The notes under the pieces: generated by a model | What the model saw: only the letters and a program-made list of their open reading frames with translations | Database searches by the model: none | Told to the model about the DNA's origin: nothing | Origin: a virus | IMG/VR virus record: IMGVR_UViG_3300025526_000061 | Location: 1 to 40,470 of that record | Direction: 5' to 3' (one strand) | Length of the DNA stretch: 40,470 bases | Program-made: the position numbers and the translations under genes | In this document: positions 17,662-25,226 of the stretch, piece by piece | How positions within the stretch are numbered: the stretch's first letter is position 1 | Layout: every line of letters starts with the position of its first letter

Positions 17662-19276
17662 CGCTGCTCCCTCCATCCACCGCCTTGTCGCCCTTGTCCC
17701 CGCCAGCCTCGCCGGCCGCGGGTGCCGCGGGCTTGCTGCTCTGCATCACCGGCGCGGGGTCCAGCCCGGCCTTGGCCCGCATCTCGTTCCACGTCTTCTC
17801 TTCCTCAACCCGCTGGGCGAAGACGTCCTCCCAGTTCTGCCCCAGGCCAGCGCACACCACCGCGTGCGTCTTGGTCCCGCTCTCGAGGGCTGTGCGGTCC
17901 GCCGTTGCCTCCTGGGCGGGGTTCACCCACTCATACCCGCGGGCGATCACCATGCAGTTGAAGAACTGCCGCCGCTCCAGCTCGTAGAGGGCCCGCTCCT
18001 GCTCATCCAGCTCGAGCTCGCCGGTGAGGATGGACCAATCGACCTGAGCCTCCCACCACCCGCGCGTGTGCTGGTGCCAGCACAGCATCTGGATCTCGCG
18101 GTACTGCCCGCGTTCCTCGAGCAACCCCGACCGGTCGCTGCTGAACGTGCTCTTGCTGCGGTCCCCGCTGAAGTTGGGGTAGCTCATGCCCAGCCCCACC
18201 GCGATCAGCTGCTCGAGCATCGACACCGTCGCCTGCAAGCCCGCCCCCGGGGCGGTGTTGGCGTAGTGGTGTACCTTGGAGTTGAGGGGCACGTACCCGA
18301 TCATGCCCGGCTCGACGCGCGTCACCGTGTTGCCGTACGCGTCGCGGGCGCAGTTGGCGTTCTCGCCGGCCGTGCCCTTCAGCTTCGCGACCGGTCCGGC
18401 CGCCCCCTCGATCCACGTCGCCGTCGCGGCCTTGAGCCGCTGCAGCATCAGCTCCGATTCGATCAGCGCGTCCATGACCCGCATGCTGCCGGTCACGGTC
18501 ACGGGCCAGGGCACGCCGCGGATCTGGTTGACCCAGCGGTTCACAAACCCCAGCGTCGCGTTCTCCGCCGGGATCCGCGTCATCCCGGTGCTGCCCAGCA
18601 TGGGCACCCCGACGCCGAACGTCCCGCTCGACAGGTCCGCGTCGCGCGGGTCCTCGGCGTACACGTGGTACGCCACCCGCCGCCCCAGGCTGTCAAACTC
18701 AACGCCCTGCCGGACGCGGTTCTTCCCGATCGTGCCCGTGAGGCTCAGGTCCATCCGCGCGGCCGAATCGATCAGGTCGATCGCGGGCCCGGCGCTGTAG
18801 CCGCGGTGGGCCTCAACGATCGGGATGTGCGTGAGGCACTCGCCGGTGGGAAACAGCTGGTTGAACCACTGCCCCTGCGACAGGGCCATGCTCAGCTCAC
18901 GCCCGACGTCCACCGCCTCGCGGCGCTTCCACCACAGCGCGGTGAGCTTCTTGTTCAGCTCCGGCAGCCCCGTCTTGGGCTGGGGGTAGATGCCGTCCTG
19001 CCCGATGATGTTCCGCCGCAGCGAGTCGCGGGCGCCGCTCAGCAGCGAGCTGTCATCGATCAGAGCCGCCACCCGCCGCTGCACCAGGCTCAGGTACCGC
19101 GCGTTCTTGACGTTGACGCCCATCCCGGGCGGGATGAAGTCGGGGTCGCTGCGAGTGACTTTGCCGGCGTCGTACATCGACCCCGGCGTGGGCGTGAACG
19201 TGGTGAGGGTGGGGGAACGGCCCACGCGGCGACCAAGTCCGGACAATGCGCCAGCCAGGCGGGAACGCAGGCTCAT
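17654..19276 (-). CDS. Portal protein (lambda gpB family)
   Basis: 540-aa portal of the lambda family, which forms the dodecameric DNA gate at the capsid vertex. Recognisable elements are an N-terminal RDSLRRNIIGQDGIYP segment, RQGVEFDSLGRRVAYHVY in the middle, and the late SYPNFSGDRSKSTFSSDR motif that is typical of this family. The C-terminus is an Ala/Gly/Lys-rich tail (about 35 residues). The ATG at 19276 overlaps the gpW-like gene by 4 bp. It is followed by the protease-capsid fusion, the expected lambda-like order. Confidence 0.9.
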   Translation of the reverse strand: MSLRSRLAGALSGLGRRVGRSPTLTTFTPTPGSMYDAGKVTRSDPDFIPPGMGVNVKNARYLSLVQRRVAALIDDSSLLSGARDSLRRNIIGQDGIYPQPKTGLPELNKKLTALWWKRREAVDVGRELSMALSQGQWFNQLFPTGECLTHIPIVEAHRGYSAGPAIDLIDSAARMDLSLTGTIGKNRVRQGVEFDSLGRRVAYHVYAEDPRDADLSSGTFGVGVPMLGSTGMTRIPAENATLGFVNRWVNQIRGVPWPVTVTGSMRVMDALIESELMLQRLKAATATWIEGAAGPVAKLKGTAGENANCARDAYGNTVTRVEPGMIGYVPLNSKVHHYANTAPGAGLQATVSMLEQLIAVGLGMSYPNFSGDRSKSTFSSDRSGLLEERGQYREIQMLCWHQHTRGWWEAQVDWSILTGELELDEQERALYELERRQFFNCMVIARGYEWVNPAQEATADRTALESGTKTHAVVCAGLGQNWEDVFAQRVEEEKTWNEMRAKAGLDPAPVMQSSKPAAPAAGEAGGDKGDKAVDGGSSDE

Positions 19277-19479
19277 CCTGGCCTCCCGAAACTCACCGGC
19301 ACGAACATCCCCTGGCCGGCCGCGGTCTGCTGGGCCTCCTGGGTGAGTTCACGCCGCATGTTCTGGAGCACTTCCAGGTTCGCGCGGTCCACCGCGGTGC
19401 CATCGCTCAGGGTGTACCGCTGCCCGCCCGAAAGGACGTCGGTGATCGCTCGCTCAACTTGCTCAAGTGTCACTGCCAT
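19273..19479 (-). CDS. Head-tail joining protein gpW-like
   Basis: 68-aa protein, the same length as lambda gpW. The ATG at 19479 gives MAVTLEQVERAITDVLSGG, then RYTLSDGTAVDRANL, a small beta hairpin between two helices, as in the gpW fold. The upstream reading to 19539 has no supporting start. Its stop overlaps the portal ATG by 4 bp, which matches the lambda A-W-B order. It would sit in the connector below the portal and stabilise packaged DNA. Confidence 0.78.
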   Translation of the reverse strand: MAVTLEQVERAITDVLSGGQRYTLSDGTAVDRANLEVLQNMRRELTQEAQQTAAGQGMFVPVSFGRPG

Positions 19480-19578
19480 CGCGTGTGGTTCTAACCCGGA
19501 AACCCACGCGTGCGAGCTCGTTCCCCCGCGCGATCGCACAAAGCGTTCCGAGGTTCGGAAAACCAGTGCAGATTTCTT

Positions 19579-20175
19579 CTACTGCGGGACCAGCACCGCC
19601 GCGGGGAACGTCGCCACCACCAGCTCCCTCACCGTGACCGGCCCCGACAGCCGCGCGTCCAACGCGTCAAACCCCAGCGGCCAACGGGCCCGCGCACGTG
19701 GCGAGTACGCCGTCACGCGTCCCTGTCCCTCGTGCACACGGGCCCGCAGCGCCCGCAGCTCCAGCTCGCTGAACACCTGGTCCTCAACCATGATCACGAC
19801 CGAGTGCCCAGGCCGCAGCACCGCCCCCGCTTCAAAGAACGTCGCGACGGTATGGACGACGATCTGGGCCATCGCAAGGCCCGCCAGCAGCCCCTTGACG
19901 CCCAGCGCCTCACCGATCACCAGCACGGCCCGCTCTGAGTTGGCCGATGGCGGGATGGATTCTTCCGGGTAGTTGTTGGCCCGCATGTGCCGGACCAGCT
20001 CCTCCCGGCGGATCTTGCGGTACTTGCTCCCCGGCAGCTTGTGGCACGCGATCACGCCCCGGTTGCACAGCTGCACCACGTACGCCGTGCTGATGCCCAG
20101 CACCCGCGCGGCGATGGCCGTGCCGTACCAGTCCGCCACCGGGATGCGGTCCAGCTTGGGTGACAGCCGCAGCAT
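19579..20175 (-). CDS. Excisionase-type HTH protein with degenerate receiver-like domain
   Basis: 198-aa protein starting MLRLSPKLDRIPVADWYGTA. Residues about 18-65 form an HTH of the MerR/excisionase type (ARVLGISTAYVVQLCNRGVI then KYRKIRREELVRHM). Residues about 82-195 have the alternating alpha/beta pattern of a response-regulator receiver domain (RAVLVIGEALG, then FFEAGAVLRPGHSVVIMVED), but where the phospho-acceptor Asp should follow the third strand the sequence reads VIMVED, so the fold may be phosphorylation-independent. HTH plus receiver in this order is common in host regulators, not in head modules. It overlaps the zinc-ribbon gene by one base (TGATG). A role in late-gene control is inference. 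Confidence 0.6.
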   Translation of the reverse strand: MLRLSPKLDRIPVADWYGTAIAARVLGISTAYVVQLCNRGVIACHKLPGSKYRKIRREELVRHMRANNYPEESIPPSANSERAVLVIGEALGVKGLLAGLAMAQIVVHTVATFFEAGAVLRPGHSVVIMVEDQVFSELELRALRARVHEGQGRVTAYSPRARARWPLGFDALDARLSGPVTVRELVVATFPAAVLVPQ

Positions 20176-20465
20176 CAGATATCGACCACTTCCGGGCCGA
20201 GTTTGCCCCCGCCGATCCACCGCTGGATGGTGCTGAACACCCACCCGCAGTCCCCGCACTTGCGGTACCGCGTCCGGCCCGCCTTCAGGTTCTGCGTCCC
20301 GCCCGTCGCCGGGCACCTTTGCCGATGACACTTCGGGCACTCGATCGCACCGGGCCGTGGGTACTCAGACACCTTCGCAGGCGGCTGCTGGGAATCCACA
20401 GAAGTCTCCGCCGCCTTGCCCTCTTCACTCTTCGCGACTGCCTTGTTCACCTTCAAGCCCTCCAT
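20175..20465 (-). CDS. Small zinc-ribbon protein
   Basis: 96-aa protein, starting MEGLKVNKAVAKSEEG after AGAGGTGAT as a Shine-Dalgarno. A four-cysteine zinc ribbon occupies the C-terminal half: CPKCH near residue 43, then CGDCG about 28 residues later, with a KAGRTRYRK stretch between. A GTG at 20486 would overlap the terminase stop and adds little. It lies between the large terminase and the HTH-receiver protein. Zinc-ribbon proteins of this size in phages include Com-like translational regulators and host-factor mimics; I cannot choose between them. Confidence 0.55.
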   Translation of the reverse strand: MEGLKVNKAVAKSEEGKAAETSVDSQQPPAKVSEYPRPGAIECPKCHRQRCPATGGTQNLKAGRTRYRKCGDCGWVFSTIQRWIGGGKLGPEVVDI

Positions 20466-20470
20466 AGCGA

Positions 20471-22483
20471 TCACCTCTGACCCCACCAGCCACCACTGCG
20501 AATCCGTCCGCCATCAATCCAGCTCCGCCGCACCTCCATCGCCGGCACCTCCGCCGCCTGGTCCCCCTGCATCGCCGCCGCGCGGAAGTGGATCTCGTCC
20601 AGCTTGTACTCGAGCACCGCCCCGACCTCGTTGTACACCTGGGCCATCAGCCAGTCGTCCCGCCGGTCCTTGATCTTCACCCACTCCTCTTCCTGGGTGT
20701 CCTCGTACGTGGTCATGTTCTTGATGGGCACCAGCACGTTGCTCGAGCACTGATTGGCGAAGTCCCCCGGCGTCTCGCACAGCACCCGCACGCGGCCATC
20801 GGTCCACCGCCGCATGGCCCGATCCACGCACGTGTGCCGGTGCAGGTCGTAGCGGTCCAGGGCGCCCAGGTGGGGGCGGATCGGGTCCGTGCGTTTCTGC
20901 AGGGGCGGCATCACGGCCCACTCGGGCGGCCGGATATTGGGCCTGAACCGGACCGGCAGCATCTTGACGCGCCCCCCGGTCACCACCGAGTAGTTGCTGA
21001 TCCGCGAGTTGTCGAGCACCTGGCTGGTCCAGTTGCCGCAGTCGATCACGCACAGCTCCAGCCCCATCGCCTCGCCCTGGCGTCCCTCGTGATCGACCTT
21101 GTGCACCTTGTACTCGCGCAGGTACAGCCACAGCGCCGCCCAGCCCTTGATCTTCACCAGGTCCGTGATCAGCTGCATCCCGCTGCCGGTGTACGCCGCC
21201 GTCACCACCACCATCGCCGGGTTGTCGGGCGTGTTGCCCTTCTGCACGTCAACGCCGGCCACCAGGAAGTGGGCGCCCATCGGCCCCCCCGGCAGCAGGA
21301 TGTTGGGCATCCGCTGGAACCGCTGCTCGATCAGGCTCACCGTGATCGCCACGCTGGCGATGCGGTACACCTCGCCCAGCGTCTTATTGAAAAAGGACTG
21401 CAAGCCTCCCGCGGCCTTGGCGGACACGTACCCGCCCGCGATCTCCCGCACCGTGACGTGCGGGTCCGCCAACCGGTTGACGCCGCAGCCCAGGTACTCC
21501 CGCCGCGCGGCGACGTCATCGGGCAGCGGCGATCGGAAGTCACCCGTCCCGCCTTTCTCTGCCGGCCACGTCGCGCGGGCCCGCTCCGCGTCGCTGATCA
21601 CGCGGTTGCAGCAGGGGCAGCGGAACACCGCCTTGTCGGGGTCCAGCTCCTCATCATCTACCCCGTCCGCCTTCGTCCCCTCAAAGTGCAGGCACGCCAT
21701 CGACGGGAACACCACCTGCCCACACTCCGCGTGCGGGCACAGGAACGTCCACTGGGCCTGGTCGCTCAGGCTCTTGAACTTCGCGTCGATGTCCTCATCC
21801 GGGAACCGCGGGTGGCTGAAGCAATAGAGCCCGCTGGATTCCTTGTACTCGGGGAACCGCCCCAGGGCAGTGACCCACAGGTCCCCGCCCTTGCTCCCCT
21901 CGTGGTAGTTCTCCGCCGCCGCGGCGAACTCGTCCAGGAACACGTCCTGCCGCCCCTGGCTCGTGACGCCCGCCTCGGAGCCGGCGCCCACGAAGTCCAC
22001 CGCGCCGCCCGAGTACTCCGCGTGGCTCACCAGGTCGCGGCCACGCTTGCCGTCATCCCCCAGCAGCATCCCCCGCACCTCGGGGCAGTTGGCCACCAGC
22101 GGCGCGAACACGCTCAGCTTGTAGTCGATCGCCTTGGGCTGGATGTCGGTGACGTAGAGGATCGGCCCCGGCTTGTTGGCCATCAGCCACAGCAGCAGGA
22201 AGATCATCAGGTAGCTGAACCCGATCTGCGAAGGCTTGGGCGCGATGATGCCCTTCTTCTCCGGGTGGTCATACAGCCGGTCGGCGGCCTTGCGGCTCCA
22301 GGGCTTGTGGTCCATGTTGACCGGCCCCGGCCGCGACGTCTGTTTCGCGTCCAGCACGATGTTCTCCTCCATCCACGTGCTGGGCCGCCGCTGCTCGCGC
22401 GGCGCCACCGCCGCGGCGACTGCCAGCCAGATCTCCCGCTCCTGCGGGTGCGCGATGGTGGGGGTGTCAGACAGCGTGACCAC
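20471..22483 (-). CDS. Large terminase subunit, GpA family
   Basis: 670-aa packaging motor and nuclease of the lambda gpA type. The Walker A-like loop is KPSQIGFS at 83-90, the Walker B is VFLDE at 181-185, and a four-cysteine zinc region is present (CPHAEC at 249-254, CPCC at 289-292), as in many GpA proteins. The C-terminal half carries the acidic residues expected for the nuclease (for example VAGVDVQKGN). The GTG at 22483 starts inside the upstream gene (17-base overlap). It is followed by the zinc-ribbon gene and then gpW and portal. GpA terminases usually make cohesive ends, so a cos site may be near the small-subunit gene; I could not locate one. Confidence 0.9.
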   Translation of the reverse strand: MVTLSDTPTIAHPQEREIWLAVAAAVAPREQRRPSTWMEENIVLDAKQTSRPGPVNMDHKPWSRKAADRLYDHPEKKGIIAPKPSQIGFSYLMIFLLLWLMANKPGPILYVTDIQPKAIDYKLSVFAPLVANCPEVRGMLLGDDGKRGRDLVSHAEYSGGAVDFVGAGSEAGVTSQGRQDVFLDEFAAAAENYHEGSKGGDLWVTALGRFPEYKESSGLYCFSHPRFPDEDIDAKFKSLSDQAQWTFLCPHAECGQVVFPSMACLHFEGTKADGVDDEELDPDKAVFRCPCCNRVISDAERARATWPAEKGGTGDFRSPLPDDVAARREYLGCGVNRLADPHVTVREIAGGYVSAKAAGGLQSFFNKTLGEVYRIASVAITVSLIEQRFQRMPNILLPGGPMGAHFLVAGVDVQKGNTPDNPAMVVVTAAYTGSGMQLITDLVKIKGWAALWLYLREYKVHKVDHEGRQGEAMGLELCVIDCGNWTSQVLDNSRISNYSVVTGGRVKMLPVRFRPNIRPPEWAVMPPLQKRTDPIRPHLGALDRYDLHRHTCVDRAMRRWTDGRVRVLCETPGDFANQCSSNVLVPIKNMTTYEDTQEEEWVKIKDRRDDWLMAQVYNEVGAVLEYKLDEIHFRAAAMQGDQAAEVPAMEVRRSWIDGGRIRSGGWWGQR

Positions 22484-23354
22484 TCCCCTGCGCCATGATC
22501 ATCGCCTGCACCTCCGCGTCCCCCTCGCACATCCCGCTCACCACGAACCCCCGCGCGATCAGGTCCGGCACCCACGCCCGCAGCTCCGCGCGGTCCCAGC
22601 CCTTGCCGGAATCCTCCAGCCACACGTGTACTTCCCAGCCGGCCCTCGAGTACATCCGCCGCTGGGGATCAAACAGCGACCGCATCGACGTGCCCATCAC
22701 CAGGGCCGGCCCCTTGGGCGTGTGCGTCTGGTTCAGGTCAAACACCTCGCGGCCGTGACCGTCGCGTCCTACCCGCTCCACGCTCAGCGCCTCGTGCCCG
22801 ATCCACGCCGGCTTGCGGCCAACCTTGCTCGCCTGCCCAGCCAGCCACCCGCCCGCCCACGGCTGCGACAGGTACGCGTCACCCAGCGTGTCGAACATCA
22901 CCCAGTCAGCACCGGCGTCGATCCACGGCTGGATGGCGGCGTCCCAGTACTTGGGCGATCGCAGCAGCTTGCCGCCCTCCGCGATGTTCTCGGCCGATTC
23001 GATCGTGGCGGACCCGCCCGGGCTCACGTACAACCCCGAGTAGATGCTCACCTCGAGCCCCTCGTTCTTCGCAAACTGGATCCCGTGCAGCCACCCCGCC
23101 TGCGCCTTGGCCGGCATCGCCGCGAAGCTCGCCACCGGGTCGTTGGGCTTGTCACCCGCGCGGCCCGTGGGCTGCAGGAACATCACCCGCCGGTACCCGC
23201 GGGCCAGCGTCTCATCCACCCACGCCTTGACCGCCCCCTCGGGGTCCTGGTCATAGTCGCCGCGGTGGCGCAGGGGGTGACTGTCCATCGGCTTGTTGCT
23301 GAACACCAGCATCGGACGCCGGTCCGCCCTCCAGGTCTTCGTGGTCATGGTCAT
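22467..23354 (-). CDS. TIM-barrel-like orphan protein next to terminase
   Basis: 295-aa protein starting MTMTTKTWRADRRPMLVFSN. The pattern of short strands and helices suggests a TIM barrel, with strand ends at RVMFLQPTGR, LEVSIYSGLYVSP, DWVMFDTLGDAY and FVVSGMCEGDAE. Acidic residues at strand ends (FDT, CEGD) would suit a glycoside-hydrolase-like or other hydrolytic barrel, but no family signature is clear. It overlaps the large-terminase GTG by 17 bases, so the two are translated together. It is the only remaining candidate for a cell-wall glycosidase in the window; that role is a guess. Confidence 0.55.
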   Translation of the reverse strand: MTMTTKTWRADRRPMLVFSNKPMDSHPLRHRGDYDQDPEGAVKAWVDETLARGYRRVMFLQPTGRAGDKPNDPVASFAAMPAKAQAGWLHGIQFAKNEGLEVSIYSGLYVSPGGSATIESAENIAEGGKLLRSPKYWDAAIQPWIDAGADWVMFDTLGDAYLSQPWAGGWLAGQASKVGRKPAWIGHEALSVERVGRDGHGREVFDLNQTHTPKGPALVMGTSMRSLFDPQRRMYSRAGWEVHVWLEDSGKGWDRAELRAWVPDLIARGFVVSGMCEGDAEVQAMIMAQGSGHAV

Positions 23355-23356
23355 CG

Positions 23357-23731
23357 TCAGCCCCCCTGGAAGTCCACCACCTTGATCCGGTCCGTGTCCC
23401 CCTCCGGCTCGCGGTACTCCCCTTCGATGTCCAGCCCCGGTTCGTCCGTGCTCAGCCGCCGCAGCCGCCGGCCGCTCATGTCCCGATTGACCTTCTCAAT
23501 CGCGTCCCACAATCGCCCGAGCCACGGGCTCTGTTCCTTCTCCGGTTCCGCGGATGATGCGTACACCCGGACGATCTCCGCAAAGCGGGAATCCCCCTGC
23601 AGCTCCACGTAGTGCTGCTCAATCACCGCGATCAGGCTGTCGATCTCCCGCCGCATGAACGCCGAGTAGGCATCCAGCACCACCAACCCGCCTGGCTTGC
23701 TCACCGGCCGTCCCTGCCCACTACTTCCCAT
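23357..23731 (-). CDS. Hypothetical protein between terminase genes
   Basis: 124-aa protein starting MGSSGQGRPVSKPGG at an ATG that overlaps the upstream stop by 11 bases. It has a helical middle (LDAYSAFMRREIDSLIAVIE) and a charged C-terminus rich in Asp and Glu. Nothing in the sequence identifies a family. Its position between the small terminase candidate and the TIM-barrel gene could mean a role in DNA recognition or head assembly. Confidence 0.5.
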   Translation of the reverse strand: MGSSGQGRPVSKPGGLVVLDAYSAFMRREIDSLIAVIEQHYVELQGDSRFAEIVRVYASSAEPEKEQSPWLGRLWDAIEKVNRDMSGRRLRRLSTDEPGLDIEGEYREPEGDTDRIKVVDFQGG

Positions 23732-24581
23732 CGCTCTTCTCCGCTTTCTTTGCCACCTCGGCCCGGACCTTGTCCGCCAGCCGCTTCGCCACCTTGTCCC
23801 ACTGCACACGCCCCGCCGCATTCGCCAGTCTTCTCGCCTCGTCCATCCGCGCCGGGTCCACCATCTCCGCGATCGCCGCGATCACCGCCCGCGGCACCTC
23901 GACCGCCAGCGACTTCCCGTCCGATGCAAACAACGCCGACAAACTCACCAGCATCTGCACCGCGCGGTCCCGTTCGATCCACTGCCCGTTGCGTTTCTCC
24001 GCTTCGAAGGCCGCCTCATCCAGCGACACCAGGATCCGCCCGCACCGCTCCACGGCCGCCGTCCACTTCTCCTTGATCGCCACCGTTGACAGCTCGTGGG
24101 GCACGCTCTGCAGCAGCTCATCGAACGCGCGGCGGGCCTTGCCCTTCATGCCGGCGAAGTCCACGAACCCCGTCCGCAGCTGCATCTCCCGCTCAACTTC
24201 CTCCAGCAGCCGCGCCCGGAACAGCGGGCTGTCCCCCTCCGCGTCCCCGTCCTTCCCCGGCACCAGCTCCACGGCCACCGGCGCCGCCGCCTCTGATCCC
24301 TCCAACGCCCGCGACGCCATGTAGGCCTTGACGATCTCGAGCTGGCACAGCTTGACGCCCTGCTTGCCCGCCTTCACCGTCACCGCCGCGGGCCACTGGG
24401 CCTGGATGTCCTCCAGCCACTTGAGCACCACCCGCTTCTCCCGCTCCACCTTCGGAGCGAGCTGGGCCGCCGTCTCCCACCCGACTTTCTTCACCTCCGG
24501 CATCCACTCGGGCCGCGCGGCAACGCCCGCTCCGTCTGCGGGCGCGACAGAAGGGCCCTCCGTGGCCCCACGCGCATCCAT
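23721..24581 (-). CDS. Small terminase subunit candidate
   Basis: 286-aa mostly helical protein from the ATG at 24581 (a GTG at 24599 would add six residues). N-terminal MDARGATEGPSVAPADGAG is disordered; then KVGWETAAQLAPKVEREKRV followed by KWLEDIQAQW could hold a DNA-binding helical module; the C-terminus is helical and Lys-rich (KRLADKVRAEVAKKAEK). In GpA-type phages the DNA-recognition subunit (Nu1-like) is encoded just before the large subunit, here separated by two small genes. No clear winged-helix signature is visible, so the identification is positional. Confidence 0.38.
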   Translation of the reverse strand: MDARGATEGPSVAPADGAGVAARPEWMPEVKKVGWETAAQLAPKVEREKRVVLKWLEDIQAQWPAAVTVKAGKQGVKLCQLEIVKAYMASRALEGSEAAAPVAVELVPGKDGDAEGDSPLFRARLLEEVEREMQLRTGFVDFAGMKGKARRAFDELLQSVPHELSTVAIKEKWTAAVERCGRILVSLDEAAFEAEKRNGQWIERDRAVQMLVSLSALFASDGKSLAVEVPRAVIAAIAEMVDPARMDEARRLANAAGRVQWDKVAKRLADKVRAEVAKKAEKSDGK

Positions 24582-24627
24582 GCTGGTTGAAGTACTCACA
24601 GCCCCGCGGGGCGATCAGGCTCCGCGT

Positions 24628-25215
24628 CTACCTCCATCGCTGGTGCAGCGGCGCCACGCCGCAGTCGCTGTCAATCCACTTCACGATCCGCACCACCGCC
24701 ACCGCCTCACCCACGTCCTGGATCACGACGCACGCCCCCTCGATATCCGTGACCGGCTGGAACGTCACCCCGGTGAGCGCCTCCAGCAGCCCCGTGTCGC
24801 CCCCACTCGCCACCGCAACCCCCGCCGCGTCCTTGAGCGAGTTGTGCCCGCCCACCGCCGCGTCGATCTCCACCGCCCCGCGCGTCCACGTCAGCTCCCC
24901 CGCCTTCCGCAGCTCAATGCCCGCCTTGCCGCTCAGCCCCGTGGGGAACGCCAGCCAGATCTCTTCGCCGTCCGTCTCGGTGGCCGTGCCGTTGCTCGCC
25001 ATCGACAGGTTCAGCCGCAGCGGCTTGTCGGGCAGCTCCGCGTCCCGCATGTCGATCACGCTGCCGCGGTAGGTCTTGACCGCCGGCGCCCCGCTGGTGG
25101 GGTTGAGGGCCGCCTCGAGGGCCTCCACCGACGCGTACCGCCGCGCCAGCGTGGCGTAGTTCTCCTGCGTCACCAGCTCCCCGTCCGCAATCCCGAACAC
25201 TTGCCCTTCCTTCAT
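24628..25215 (-). CDS. Hypothetical virion-associated protein
   Basis: 195-aa protein starting MKEGQVFGIADGELVTQENY. The body is predicted beta-rich, with SVIDMRDAELPDKPLRLNLS, WTRGAVEIDAAVGG and a C-terminal hydrophobic strand set (CVVIQDVGEAVAVVRIVKW). It follows the LamG/SGNH fibre gene by 11 bp and may be a fibre partner or structural accessory. The 46-bp gap downstream contains a short CCCCGCGGGG palindrome. Confidence 0.45.
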   Translation of the reverse strand: MKEGQVFGIADGELVTQENYATLARRYASVEALEAALNPTSGAPAVKTYRGSVIDMRDAELPDKPLRLNLSMASNGTATETDGEEIWLAFPTGLSGKAGIELRKAGELTWTRGAVEIDAAVGGHNSLKDAAGVAVASGGDTGLLEALTGVTFQPVTDIEGACVVIQDVGEAVAVVRIVKWIDSDCGVAPLHQRWR

Positions 25216-25226
25216 CGCAGATCTCC

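Noticed and set aside
19555-19575. TTCCGA/TCGGAA hairpin after the HTH-receiver gene
   Set aside because: Six-bp stem with three-base loop and no U-run; kept only as a note.
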